Source: an uncultured Erythrobacter sp.
GTDB taxonomy: Bacteria; Pseudomonadota; Alphaproteobacteria; Sphingomonadales; Sphingomonadaceae
Assembly (NCBI RefSeq): GCF_947502395.1
Contig: NZ_CANMZM010000002.1
Location: 744,001-808,000 of the forward strand
Length of the DNA: 64,000 nt
Direction: 5' to 3'
How positions within the stretch are numbered: position 1 is the first letter of the stretch; every line of letters starts with the position of its first letter. The position numbers were made by a program, and so were the translations under genes. The notes beneath the pieces are model-generated. The model saw only the letters and a program-made list of their open reading frames with translations, was not told where the DNA came from and ran no database searches. This document shows positions 8,629-16,885 of the stretch, in pieces.

Positions 8629-9621
8629 TTATAGCCCGAACTTCGAACGGGGCTTTGCTGGGTCTTTCCAATCTCCCAGCTTGTCTTTGAGCGCGTCCAA
8701 ATCCTCCGGCATCTGTATCTCAAGCGTCACCAGCTGATCCCCGCGAGCAGGCTTGTCGCCCGTGCCCGATTTCTTGGTCCATCCTTTGCCGGTGAGGCGC
8801 ATAACTGTGCCGCCATTTGCGCCGGGTTTCAGTGTAAGCATGACCGGGCCGTCCACGGTCGGGCACTTGACCTTGCCACCAATGACCGCCTCATCGAGCG
8901 TGATCGGCAGATCCATCCGAATATTATCGCCATCGCGGCGGAAGAAGGGGTGTGGGGCGACTTCGACCATAACGATTCCATCGCCATTGCCGCCAGGTCC
9001 CGAGTGTCCTTTGCCCTTAAGCCGCATTTGCGTGCCGTCTTCGACTCCGGCTGGGAGCTTTAAGCTGATCGCCTTGCCGTCGGCCAATGTGATCCGCTGA
9101 TCTTCGCCAGCCGCCGCTGCGACGAAGGGCACGGCGAGCCGATACTGAATGTCAGCGCCTTTCTTGGGCGGAGGAGGGCGATTGCCGCTAAATCCACGCC
9201 CGCCAAAGCCGCCTCTGGGAGGAGGCTGAGCCGTCCGGTTGCGACCGCCGCCAAACAGGCCCTCGAACAGATCGCCCAAATCCATGTCTTCGGTGCCAAA
9301 GCCTTGGAATTCCTGGTCACGAAAACCGCCGCCGCGCGCGCCTGCACCACTATAACCACCTGGGCGACCACCACCCATGCCTGCAAAGGGGTTCAGCGGA
9401 TTGCCATCGGCATCGATCTCACCCCGGTCAAATTGTGCGCGCTTGTCCTTATCTGACAGCAGGTCATAGGCCTTTGTCGCATCAGAGAATTTCTCTGCCG
9501 CCTTGGGATTGTCCTTATTGCGGTCAGGGTGCAGCTCTTTGGCGAGCTTGCGATAAGCGCTCTTGATCTCCTTTTCGGAGGCCGTGCGTTGAACGCCAAG
9601 GGTGGAATAAGGATCGCGCAT
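8629..9621 (-). CDS. DnaJ-class molecular chaperone, CbpA-like (no zinc finger)
   Basis: This co-chaperone stimulates the ATPase of DnaK. It has an N-terminal J domain (residues 1 to about 65) with the HPD motif at 31-33. A long Gly/Phe-rich linker (about 75-165) includes a second Pro/Arg-rich part, and the C-terminal DnaJ substrate-binding domains run from about 170 to 320 ([33 protein letters not shown]). The four CxxCxGxG repeats of true DnaJ are absent, so this is a type II protein. It is the first gene of the minus-strand dnaJ-yihY-fabI-epimerase group and is divergent from pdxH. Confidence 0.9.
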   Translation of the reverse strand: MRDPYSTLGVQRTASEKEIKSAYRKLAKELHPDRNKDNPKAAEKFSDATKAYDLLSDKDKRAQFDRGEIDADGNPLNPFAGMGGGRPGGYSGAGARGGGFRDQEFQGFGTEDMDLGDLFEGLFGGGRNRTAQPPPRGGFGGRGFSGNRPPPPKKGADIQYRLAVPFVAAAAGEDQRITLADGKAISLKLPAGVEDGTQMRLKGKGHSGPGGNGDGIVMVEVAPHPFFRRDGDNIRMDLPITLDEAVIGGKVKCPTVDGPVMLTLKPGANGGTVMRLTGKGWTKKSGTGDKPARGDQLVTLEIQMPEDLDALKDKLGDWKDPAKPRSKFGL

Positions 9622-9850
9622 GGTGTCTTAGCTAGGTGAGACGCTCCTGAGGTGCAAGCACCGACTGGCATGCTTTGCTAGGGAATATCTTTCCTACCGC
9701 GCTTCCACACTCTATCTCGCGGCATATGAGTTGTCTGAGCTGCCCAATTGGACGCATTATGCCGCGATTTTGGGGCAGGAAGGTTTTTCTCCTTTAGACA
9801 GTGTCTCAAGTGTCTCAAAAGGCACCGCCCAATTGCAAAAGGTTTTTTAG
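9622..9850. other. Divergent intergenic region dnaJ-type gene / pdxH
   Basis: These 229 bases must carry the promoters of both divergent genes. Near the pdxH side there is a tandem repeat of GTGTCTCAA (about 9800-9818) that also forms a small palindrome GACAGTGTC, which could be an operator. A reading frame without ATG runs to the TAG just before pdxH, but its codon use is not convincing. Confidence 0.35.
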
Positions 9851-10507
9851 ATGAGTGACGCGCCCAAACTAAACGAAGCTCAGTTGGCCGACAGCGTTAT
9901 TCCTTCTGGCGCAGACCCTTATGCGCTGTTTAATGCATGGTTCGCCGAGGCGAAAGAGAGTGAGCCCAACGATCCAAATGCGATGGCATTGGCGACCGCA
10001 AACACAGATGGGATGCCTTCGGTACGCATGGTGCTTTTGAAAGGACATGGGGCAACGGAAAGCGGCGAGGGTGGCTTTACCTTCTTCACCAATGCTCACA
10101 GCCGCAAGGGCGGTGAGATCCGCTTAAATATGCAAGCAAGTCTGTTATTCCATTGGAAGAGCCTGCGCCGTCAAATTCGCATCGAGGGTCCCTTGGAAGA
10201 GGTCACACCCGAGCGCGCCGACGAATACTTCCATTCGCGGCCCTTTAAGAGCCAAGTCGGTAGTGCAGCGAGTGAACAGTCTCGCCCGATGGAGCAGCGG
10301 CAGGACTATCTCGACCTGGTGGAGGCGTTATGGGCTGAGTATGAGGCTGCCGGTAAGGTTCCACGGCCCAAGCATTGGACCGGTTTTACCCTAAGGCCGC
10401 AGCGGATCGAATTCTGGATCGACCGCGATAATCGCCTTCATGATCGCCGCCAGTTCGATCGGCCACACAGTGGCGGCGATTGGGTGGACACCCTGCTTTA
10501 CCCGTGA
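9851..10507 (+). CDS. pdxH: Pyridoxamine 5'-phosphate oxidase
   Basis: PdxH is an FMN enzyme that oxidises pyridoxamine/pyridoxine 5'-phosphate to pyridoxal 5'-phosphate. The 218-residue protein shows the conserved FMN and substrate segments: ALATANTDGMPSVRMVLLKG, FTFFTNAHSRKGGEI, the QIRIEG strand, SRPFKSQVGSAASEQS, and the C-terminal PQRIEFWIDRDNRLHDRR dimer region. Length and motifs match the family. The stop codon overlaps the GTG start of the PhzF gene (GTGA), so the two are translationally coupled. Confidence 0.95.
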   Translation: MSDAPKLNEAQLADSVIPSGADPYALFNAWFAEAKESEPNDPNAMALATANTDGMPSVRMVLLKGHGATESGEGGFTFFTNAHSRKGGEIRLNMQASLLFHWKSLRRQIRIEGPLEEVTPERADEYFHSRPFKSQVGSAASEQSRPMEQRQDYLDLVEALWAEYEAAGKVPRPKHWTGFTLRPQRIEFWIDRDNRLHDRRQFDRPHSGGDWVDTLLYP

Positions 10508-11325
10508 CGCAAGAACTCACAATCGGCCCTATTCCCTACTGGCACATTGATGCCTTCAGCGCCGCGCCTTTTGGCGGCAATCAGGCGGCAGTGATGGTTC
10601 TGGACGAATGGCTGCCGGATGAGACCCTGATCAACATTGGGGCCGAGAACAACTTTGCTGAAACCGCCTTTCTTGTGCGTGATAAGACTGGCGAGGCTGA
10701 TTGGGAGCTGCGCTGGTTCACTCCCACTAGCGAAATTCGCCTGTGCGGTCACGCGACCTTGGCCAGCGGGCATATGCTTCTGACGCGCGATGCACATGAC
10801 AAAAGTCGCGAGCGGGTGACTTTTCGAACGCGCCAATCCGGCATTTTGGAAGTGCGGTGTGCCGGTGAGGGCTACGAAGTTGCGCTTCCGGCAATTGCGA
10901 CAGAGCAGGGCGAATGGGATGAGGCGGCGCGGCTTTTGGGTGGTGAACCACAAAAGATGCAACGAAATGCGCTTGGCTACAATCTCTTCCTATACGAGAA
11001 TGAGGCGGCAATCCGCGCGCTCGAACCGGATTTCCGTGGCCTGGACGCTCTGGGCGATGAGCTGTTCGTCTGCACCGCTCCTGGCCGCGACACCGATATT
11101 GTGAGCCGCGTGTTCGTGCCTGCCTATGGGATTGACGAAGACCCCGTGACCGGCGGGGCGCATGCGGTTCTAACGCCGTTTTGGGCGGCGAAGCTCGGAC
11201 GCGAGAGCTTCACTGCATTCCAGGCGAGTAAGCGCGGTGGCTCACTCAGCTGCCGGATTGATGGTGAGCGGGTTTGGCTCGCTGGGCCGTGTGTGACGGT
11301 GGTGAAAGGCGAATTCTACCTCTGA
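10504..11325 (+). CDS. PhzF-family isomerase
   Basis: PhzF-like proteins have a diaminopimelate-epimerase fold and catalyse proton-transfer isomerisations. The family includes phenazine biosynthesis PhzF but also many enzymes of unknown substrate. The 273-residue protein shows HIDAFSAAPFGGNQAAV at the N-terminus, the putative catalytic glutamate in NNFAETAFL, the CGHATLASGH turn and the second-half glycine motif DEDPVTGGAHA. There are no phenazine genes nearby, so a phenazine role is not implied. The GTG start overlaps the pdxH stop. The gene ends back to back with the convergent serine hydrolase. Confidence 0.85.
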   Translation: MTQELTIGPIPYWHIDAFSAAPFGGNQAAVMVLDEWLPDETLINIGAENNFAETAFLVRDKTGEADWELRWFTPTSEIRLCGHATLASGHMLLTRDAHDKSRERVTFRTRQSGILEVRCAGEGYEVALPAIATEQGEWDEAARLLGGEPQKMQRNALGYNLFLYENEAAIRALEPDFRGLDALGDELFVCTAPGRDTDIVSRVFVPAYGIDEDPVTGGAHAVLTPFWAAKLGRESFTAFQASKRGGSLSCRIDGERVWLAGPCVTVVKGEFYL

Positions 11326-12462
11326 CTATTCGCTTGGATAAAGCGCCAGCACATCGGCTGCCTCGCCCAGCATGGCGACACGCTCTTCGCGGTTCGAGTG
11401 ACCGAGCCGCACTAATGTCAGCTTCTGATCGGGAGAGACGAGAACATATTGCCCCATATGACCGATAAGCGAGAACAGGCTCTGCGGCGCACGGTCCGGA
11501 AATAGGGGGTGGGGCCATTTGAGATCGGGATTGGGCCGATTGAGCCAGATTTGATAGCCATAATGCGAAGACGCAGGACTAGGCGTGAGCATCTTTTCGA
11601 CCCAGCCGCTGGGCACCAATTGCTCCCCACTCGGCGCTTGGCCACCGGCGCGAAGAAACTCACCGAACTTGGCATAGTCGCGCGCCGATGCGTGCATCAG
11701 GCTTCCGCCGATCAAAGTGCCCGATGCGTCGAACTCGGGGAGCATCGAAGTCATGCCAAGCGGGCCGAACAATCGCTCTTCAAGGTAACTCGCCACAGCC
11801 AAGCGCCGCGCATCTGGGTCATCGCTGTCGGTCAAAGTGCTGGCTGCAATGTCGGCCAAGATCACGGTCGTGTTAGAAGAGTATTCGAACATCTCACCGG
11901 GCTCCGCCTCAAGCGGCTGTTCTTTCGCCCACTTGGCCATATCATCGCGGCCATCAAGGAAGAGCATGCGCACCTCGGACGATTCATAGGGCGGATCACC
12001 GGCCTCTGTGTGTCTCAATCCAGCCCGCATCTGAAGAAGGTGCTCCAAGGTGATATCGGCACGCGGATCGCCGCTTCGCTGCCATTCTGGGACAGGGGCG
12101 GGGGCCTCTTCGCTAAGCAGACCATCTGCCACCAACATGCCGACCAGAACGGCGGTGACAGTCTTTGCCATCGACCAGCTGATGTGGCGGGTCTCCGCAT
12201 CATAGCCTTCGGCATATCTCTCAGCTGCGACCTTGCCATCGGCGAGCAAAAGCACCGCACGAGTTTCACCAAGACCTTCCTTGGTGAACAGCTCGTCCAC
12301 TGCACGAGCCAACTGATCCTTTGGAGCGCCCGCATCCTGGCTGACAGAGTCAAGCGCCTCCTGGGTCAAAGGCGGCAGAGCGTCGGGCGAGCCCGCACCA
12401 CATGAAGCAAGGGCTGGAAGACAAGTGAGGACAGCGATAGAAGCTTTGAAACGAGCAGTCAT
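11326..12462 (-). CDS. Serine hydrolase lipoprotein, class C beta-lactamase fold
   Basis: This protein of 378 residues has a lipoprotein signal with lipobox LASC (Cys21) and a beta-lactamase/penicillin-binding-like fold. The nucleophile motif SxxK is SMAK (Ser97, Lys100), and the second motif is YSSNT in place of the usual YxN. A third HMG element, equivalent to KTG/HxG, occurs near GHMGQYV. Members include esterases and D-amino peptidases; real beta-lactam resistance cannot be inferred. The start codon is interleaved with that of the divergent small membrane protein (CATG at 12460-12463), so each promoter must lie inside the other gene or further away. Confidence 0.85.
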   Translation of the reverse strand: MTARFKASIAVLTCLPALASCGAGSPDALPPLTQEALDSVSQDAGAPKDQLARAVDELFTKEGLGETRAVLLLADGKVAAERYAEGYDAETRHISWSMAKTVTAVLVGMLVADGLLSEEAPAPVPEWQRSGDPRADITLEHLLQMRAGLRHTEAGDPPYESSEVRMLFLDGRDDMAKWAKEQPLEAEPGEMFEYSSNTTVILADIAASTLTDSDDPDARRLAVASYLEERLFGPLGMTSMLPEFDASGTLIGGSLMHASARDYAKFGEFLRAGGQAPSGEQLVPSGWVEKMLTPSPASSHYGYQIWLNRPNPDLKWPHPLFPDRAPQSLFSLIGHMGQYVLVSPDQKLTLVRLGHSNREERVAMLGEAADVLALYPSE

Positions 12463-12847
12463 GGCCTCTCAATCGAACAAGGACACATCCAAAGCAATGG
12501 CAAATTCAGCGGGCCGACAAGGCTCATCCAAATCAAGCATCGCCTTGATAGTCATTCTAATGTTGGCCATAGGGATCGCCGCGTTGGCCTGGTTCAACCG
12601 CGAACCGATCCAAGGCTATGCCGGCGTGAGCACCAGCTATGCCGCGAGGGTTGCGTGTTCGTGCCGCTTTGTGGCGGGACGCGATCTGGTCGATTGCGCG
12701 AAGGACAAGCTTGCCGGCATGGAAATGGTGTCGCTCAGCGAGAACCCGGAGGCGCAGAGCGTGACCGCGAGCATTCCCTTTGTGAACGCAACCACTGCGA
12801 CCAATCGCGCAGGTTATGGTTGCGTGCTGGAAAGCTGGGACAGCTAG
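12461..12847 (+). CDS. Small single-pass membrane hypothetical protein
   Basis: The product has about 128 residues and I do not recognise a family. It has a polar N-terminus, one hydrophobic helix ([19 protein letters not shown]) and an outer domain with four cysteines (CSC, DC and GC), suggesting a periplasmic disulfide-bonded domain. ATG 12461 is a guess; ATG 12497 would give a shorter cytoplasmic tail and may be the real start, since ATG 12461 overlaps the start codon of the divergent hydrolase. The stop interlocks with the mnmA stop (CTAG). Confidence 0.6.
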   Translation: MASQSNKDTSKAMANSAGRQGSSKSSIALIVILMLAIGIAALAWFNREPIQGYAGVSTSYAARVACSCRFVAGRDLVDCAKDKLAGMEMVSLSENPEAQSVTASIPFVNATTATNRAGYGCVLESWDS

Positions 12848-14016
12848 GACGCGACAGAAGTCGTCGCATCGATCCATCCGCCACCGATAACGCGCTCATC
12901 GGCATAGATTACCGCGGCCTGCCCGGGGGCGACACCGAATTCGGGCGTTGCAAAGCGGATACGGGTTGCGGCTCCATCGCCAAATGGTCCCTCGAGAGTG
13001 ATCGGTACCGGCTTAGCGAGACTGCGCACCTTGGCTGTGAGCTCCGCGCCTTCAGGAACATCGCCAATGCAATTGGTTTCGATCACTTCAGCGCTTTCGA
13101 CCGCCAGCATGCGCTTTGGACCCACGCGCACTTCGCGGGTATCAGCGTCCATGCTGATGACATAGAGCGGCTCGGGCTGGCCGCCTATTTCGAGACCTTT
13201 GCGTTGGCCCACTGTGAAGTGGATGATACCTTTGTGTTCGCCCAGTGGCTCACCGGTGGCAGCATGGACGATTGCACCCGGCACACCGCCTTCGGGGCGC
13301 ATCTTGGTGACAATCTTGGCGTAATTGCCATCGGGCACAAAGCAGATGTCCTGACTGTCGGGCTTCATCGCGTTCCGAAGGCCTGCAGCCTCAGCAAGCT
13401 CACGAACTTGTGTCTTGGGCAAGCCGCCGAGCGGGAAGCGAATGTAGTCCAGCTGCTCCTGCGTCGTGGCATAGAGGAAATAGGATTGATCGCGCGTAGG
13501 ATCATTGGCGCGGTAGAGATGTGGTCCACCTTCGGCCTCGACCCGGCGTACATAATGCCCGGTCGCCAGGCAATCTGCACCCAGCTCGCGCGCCATGCGG
13601 AAAAGGTCGGTGAATTTGGGCCCCATGTTACAGCGAATGCACGGCACTGGCGTGCGCCCGGCAAGATATTCGTCGGCAAACTGCTCGACTACATCTTCGC
13701 GAAAGGCGCTCTCGTGGTCGAAGACATAATGCGCAATGCCCAGCCGGTCCGAAACCGCGCGCGCATCGGCAATGTCATCGCCCGCGCAGCACGCACCCTT
13801 GCGGCCCGTTGCTGCACCATAGTCGTAGAGCTGCAGGGTAATCCCGATCACCTCTGCGCCAGTGTCTGCGGCAAGTGCAGCGACCACGGACGAATCGACA
13901 CCGCCGCTCATCGCCACCACGATTCGGCACTCAGATGCCGGACGCGGCAGGTCGAACAAAGCGGCCGTATCAAGCCCAAAATGGGAGCTTTTTGTAAGGG
14001 TCTCAGCGCTATTCAT
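12844..14016 (-). CDS. mnmA: tRNA-specific 2-thiouridylase MnmA
   Basis: MnmA inserts sulfur at position 2 of the wobble uridine in Glu, Gln and Lys tRNAs. The 390-residue protein has the PP-loop ATP-binding motif [13 protein letters not shown] near the N-terminus, the catalytic cysteine in [11 protein letters not shown], and the second active-site cysteine segment [11 protein letters not shown]. The C-terminal beta-barrel (about 290-385) includes [11 protein letters not shown] and [14 protein letters not shown]. The N-terminus before the PP-loop is about 30 residues longer than in E. coli, as is common in alphaproteobacteria. It overlaps the convergent membrane protein by four bases. Confidence 0.95.
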   Translation of the reverse strand: MNSAETLTKSSHFGLDTAALFDLPRPASECRIVVAMSGGVDSSVVAALAADTGAEVIGITLQLYDYGAATGRKGACCAGDDIADARAVSDRLGIAHYVFDHESAFREDVVEQFADEYLAGRTPVPCIRCNMGPKFTDLFRMARELGADCLATGHYVRRVEAEGGPHLYRANDPTRDQSYFLYATTQEQLDYIRFPLGGLPKTQVRELAEAAGLRNAMKPDSQDICFVPDGNYAKIVTKMRPEGGVPGAIVHAATGEPLGEHKGIIHFTVGQRKGLEIGGQPEPLYVISMDADTREVRVGPKRMLAVESAEVIETNCIGDVPEGAELTAKVRSLAKPVPITLEGPFGDGAATRIRFATPEFGVAPGQAAVIYADERVIGGGWIDATTSVAS

Positions 14017-14160
14017 GATCGAAGCGGCATATAGAGATGACTAGGCCGAATGACTAGTCGCACGCGACTTTCCGCCTGAGGTAATTGATATCACAGGATT
14101 TTTCACCATTGGCCCGGTGCAACCCTGGCTTGCCATCTGCCCCGGGACTAATCCTAAGCA

Positions 14161-14183
14161 GTGGTAAAGCCCAGTTTTACCAC
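14161..14183. promoter_or_regulatory. Perfect inverted repeat upstream of the SciP operon
   Basis: GTGGTAAA (14161-14168) and TTTACCAC (14176-14183) form an exact 8-base inverted repeat with a seven-base spacer. It lies 31 bases upstream of the ATG at 14215, in the region shared with divergent mnmA. It looks like a dimer operator, but could be an RNA hairpin. The regulator is unknown. Confidence 0.45.
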
Positions 14184-14214
14184 ATCTTGACATCCGCCCC
14201 CTATACCTTGGCCC

Positions 14215-14631
14215 ATGTTCGAAAACGCTAAGCCCCCAGCGATTCTTTCTGAGACGTCTAACTCGCACCGAGAAACGGTGCGGAGCGACGCTGTGGGAGC
14301 GCCTCCTTTGCGTGAATTGGAATGGGGCGAGCTGACCGCACGGTTGAGTGCGGCTCGCGATCTGCGTCAGGTTCTGCAGGCGGATATGGGGGCCGAAAAT
14401 GGCACGAAACATCTGGGCTTCACGGACGCGGCGGCGCAATTTTTTCGAGCAAACTCAGAAGACGAACGGTGCGTTAACCCTAATGCTTTAGAGGCCCGAA
14501 AAGCCTCGTCGGGCATGAAAGACAAACCAAATCGCGAAGCGGATATTGATGGCTCCTTTGCGGAAAATGACAGTGCGGATGGCGTCGCGAGCGAGCGATG
14601 CGAGCCGGGCGATGCGAGAGAAGAGCAATGA
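14215..14631 (+). CDS. Hypothetical protein upstream of sciP
   Basis: The protein of 138 residues is hydrophilic and rich in Glu, Ala, Arg and Ser. It has no signal peptide, membrane helix or motif that I recognise. A central helical stretch reads ELEWGELTARLSAARDLRQV, and the C-terminal half looks disordered. Support for it being real is its position: its stop overlaps the sciP start (ATGA at 14628-14631), the hallmark of a coupled operon. A perfect inverted repeat lies just upstream. Function unknown; a role together with SciP is only inference from coupling. Confidence 0.6.
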   Translation: MFENAKPPAILSETSNSHRETVRSDAVGAPPLRELEWGELTARLSAARDLRQVLQADMGAENGTKHLGFTDAAAQFFRANSEDERCVNPNALEARKASSGMKDKPNREADIDGSFAENDSADGVASERCEPGDAREEQ

Positions 14632-14927
14632 TTGAGAATCAGGATATCAGACCGGCACAAGTGATCGGCCCATTAGGGGAGCCGCTGACGGTTAATGATT
14701 TGCCTTCGCCATCCACCAAGCGGTGGGTCGTGCGTCGCAAGGCCGAAGTCGTGGCTGCGGTCAATGGCGGCCTGCTTACGATCGACGAAGTGCTCGAGCG
14801 CTATGGCCTAACTCTCGAGGAGTTTGCTTCATGGCAGCGCGCAGTGGATCGTTCCGGTATGCAGGGCCTGCGCGTCACGCGCATCCAACACTACCGTGAC
14901 CTGTATGAGCGCCAGCTCAAATACTAA
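14628..14927 (+). CDS. sciP: SciP-like CtrA inhibitor (DUF1153)
   Basis: This small DNA-binding protein of 99 residues is of the DUF1153 family. In Caulobacter, SciP binds the cell-cycle regulator CtrA and stops it from activating promoters. The conserved core PSPSTKRWVVRRKAEVVAAV is followed by a helix-turn-helix-like region (GLLTIDEVLERYGLTLEEFASWQRAVDR, interrupted here only by description) and the basic tail LRVTRIQHYRDLYER. ATG 14628 gives the family-typical start and overlaps the upstream gene stop. Its presence strongly indicates an alphaproteobacterium with a CtrA pathway. Confidence 0.88.
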   Translation: MIENQDIRPAQVIGPLGEPLTVNDLPSPSTKRWVVRRKAEVVAAVNGGLLTIDEVLERYGLTLEEFASWQRAVDRSGMQGLRVTRIQHYRDLYERQLKY

Positions 14928-15073
14928 CTGCGACGCAGTTCGGAGCCAGTCGCGACCACCGTTTTTGCAAAATCACATTTCTCTCTGACGCAATTTTGCG
15001 CTAATCCTCTTGAACACCCGGTTTGGAATCACGCCGATTGAGCGTGATGCAGGGTCGAATAAGGGGAAGCAAA

Positions 15074-15343
15074 ATGGGATGGATTGTCGCACTTGTCGTT
15101 GGTGGTGTTGCTGGTTGGCTTGCTAGCCTTGTGATGAACCGCGATGCATCGATGGGCATTTTCTGGAATATTGTTGTTGGTTGCGTGGGTTCGGTCATCG
15201 GCAACATGATTGTTGGGCCGTTGCTTGGAATCACCGGCAGCGTGCAAGAATTCTCGCTAACCGGTCTCGTGGTAGCGGTTGTAGGCGCGGTTGTGCTACT
15301 TGGCATCTTGAACCTGATCCAGCGTGGACGCGTGCAGGGATAA
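15074..15343 (+). CDS. GlsB/YeaQ/YmgE-family stress membrane protein
   Basis: The protein of 89 residues has three hydrophobic segments and the glycine-rich signature of this family: GWIVALVVGGVAGWLAS, then GIFWNIVVGCVGSVIGN, then LVVAVVGAVVLLGILNL. Members are called transglycosylase-associated or GlsB-like proteins, are often stress-induced, and have no assigned chemistry. ATG 15074 is preceded by GGGGAAGC. It stands alone between sciP and the efflux operon. Confidence 0.85.
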   Translation: MGWIVALVVGGVAGWLASLVMNRDASMGIFWNIVVGCVGSVIGNMIVGPLLGITGSVQEFSLTGLVVAVVGAVVLLGILNLIQRGRVQG

Positions 15344-15492
15344 GGCTTCGCTTCTCACAGAAGGCTAAGCATAAGAATTTTCGAGGCGGTGCAGCGCAAT
15401 TGCCTGCATCGCCTTTGGTTTATTTGCAGGACATACGCCTTTGCCATTCGTCTAGGCTCAAAGTCATCGGTCGAGGGGTGGATTGCCCTTTT

Positions 15493-15540
15493 TTGTGCTA
15501 TGGCTAAGAGGGATTGTATAAGGTGACTTATGTCTATAAT
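15493..15540 (+). promoter_or_regulatory. Candidate promoters of the RND efflux operon
   Basis: TTGTGC (15493-15498), an 18-base spacer and TATAAG (15517-15522) form a plausible sigma-70 promoter. A perfect TATAAT at 15535-15540 with a weak -35 is an alternative. Both precede the adaptor gene by 70-85 bases. The leader contains GGGCA...TGCCC repeats (about 15548-15570) that could bind a repressor. No regulator gene is adjacent. Confidence 0.35.
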
Positions 15541-15607
15541 ACACCAGGGCAGGTTCATCGGGCCATGCCCATCGGACGAAGGGTGTCACCGTTAAAAGGC
15601 AGGCGGA

Positions 15608-16801
15608 ATGAATTACGCAACGACTATTACAGCTGAAGCGCAGGATGACATTCCTGCAGATGCGCTGACGCGGTATCAGCAGCAGCAAGGCTCGTCCTTA
15701 GGGAAGAAGCTGCTCATTGTCGGTGGCGGGCTGATTGCGCTTTTGCTTGCAATTGGCGCCTACTTTGCACTCGCGGGTGGGGATCCGGTTGGTGCCGGTG
15801 ACGACAATTCTCAGGCGCCGGTTGTGACAGTGATCGCTCCAGGTCGCACCAGCGTGAGCGGCACGATTGAGGCACCCGGTACGATTGCCGCGCGTCGCCC
15901 TATGCCGGTTGGTGTTGTGGGTGAGGGTGGTCAGGTGCTTTCGGTTAGAGCCGATGCGGGTGATTGGGTCGGCCAGGGTCAAGTGCTCGCCGTTATCGAT
16001 CGTTCGGTTCAGACCCAACAGGCAGCTGCGCAAGAAGCGCAAATTGGTGTCGCTCGTGCCGATGCTGAGCTGGCTCAGTCCAACCTGGATCGTGCTCTTC
16101 AATTGGTTGAACGTGGTTTTATCTCAAAGGCAGAAATTGATCGGCTGACGGCAACGCGCGATTCGGCCATTGCTCGCATCCGGGTCGCCGAGGCACAGCT
16201 TGGAGAATTGCGTGCACGCGCTGCACGATTGAGCGTCGTCGCTCCTGCCGCTGGATACATTTTGGAGCGCAATGTTGAGCCCGGCCAAACTGTGGGTGGG
16301 GGGTCTGGTGCCCTGTTCACAATCGCGCGCGGTGGTGAATTTGAGATGCTTGCGGACCTCGGTGAGACGCAGCTTGCATCGCTTTCTGTTGGCGTTTCGG
16401 CCGATGTTGTTCCGGCAGGTTCGGACAAAAGTTTCTCGGGTCAGGTGTGGCAATTGTCGCCGATCGTGAATGAGCGCACCCGTCAGGGCACCGCCCGTAT
16501 CGCTCTGTCCTACCAACCTGAATTGCGTCCCGGTGGCTTTGCCACTGCTACTATTGATAGCGGCACGGTGACCGCCACGGTTCTTCCTGAAAGCGCCGTT
16601 CTGGCGGACCCTAAAGGTAGCTATGTCTATGTAGTTAACGAAGACAACGAAGCGATCCGTACACCCGTTACCACAGGGATGGTCACGCCGCAGGGCATTG
16701 CGATCACTGGAGGATTGAATGGAGACGAGGCGATTGTGCTCAGAGCTGGCGGGTTCCTCAATCCTGGTGAGACCGTGAGCCCCAGGCGAGAAGAGGACTG
16801 A
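15608..16801 (+). CDS. RND efflux periplasmic adaptor subunit (membrane fusion protein)
   Basis: This is an HlyD/MexA-type adaptor of 397 residues that bridges an inner-membrane RND pump and an outer-membrane channel. There is a short cytoplasmic N-terminus, then a transmembrane anchor (about 37-57, LLIVGGGLIALLLAIGAYFA). The lipoyl/barrel-sandwich halves are VLSVRADAGDWVGQGQVLAVID and VVAPAAGYILERNVEPGQTV, separated by a helical hairpin (about 135-205), with a beta-barrel and membrane-proximal domain after them. It anchors by a helix, not a lipid. The permease gene follows after 84 bases; no outer-membrane channel gene is present. Confidence 0.9.
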   Translation: MNYATTITAEAQDDIPADALTRYQQQQGSSLGKKLLIVGGGLIALLLAIGAYFALAGGDPVGAGDDNSQAPVVTVIAPGRTSVSGTIEAPGTIAARRPMPVGVVGEGGQVLSVRADAGDWVGQGQVLAVIDRSVQTQQAAAQEAQIGVARADAELAQSNLDRALQLVERGFISKAEIDRLTATRDSAIARIRVAEAQLGELRARAARLSVVAPAAGYILERNVEPGQTVGGGSGALFTIARGGEFEMLADLGETQLASLSVGVSADVVPAGSDKSFSGQVWQLSPIVNERTRQGTARIALSYQPELRPGGFATATIDSGTVTATVLPESAVLADPKGSYVYVVNEDNEAIRTPVTTGMVTPQGIAITGGLNGDEAIVLRAGGFLNPGETVSPRREED

Positions 16802-16885
16802 TCGGCATCTTATGGCGCGATCAAACCGTATGCTTTTTGACGCACCTTTTAGTCGCCGCAGAAGACAAAGGCAGACAGGAAACTC

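Noticed and set aside
9632..9850. Open frame without ATG ending just before pdxH
   Set aside because: Codon use is weak, there is no start, and the region is needed for divergent promoters.
11509..12405. 298-codon plus-strand frame opposite the serine hydrolase
   Set aside because: It mirrors the hydrolase coding sequence and lacks protein motifs or a ribosome site.
11326..12462. Beta-lactam resistance gene
   Set aside because: The fold is shared with many esterases and peptidases; motif 2 is not standard and nothing else indicates resistance.
12655..14034. 459-codon open frame on the plus strand opposite mnmA
   Set aside because: It is the antisense shadow of mnmA; the minus strand has complete MnmA motifs and this frame has none.
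14187..14192. TTGACA before the SciP operon as a -35 element
   Set aside because: A -10 at the right spacing would fall at the ATG (14210-14215); no suitable hexamer is there.
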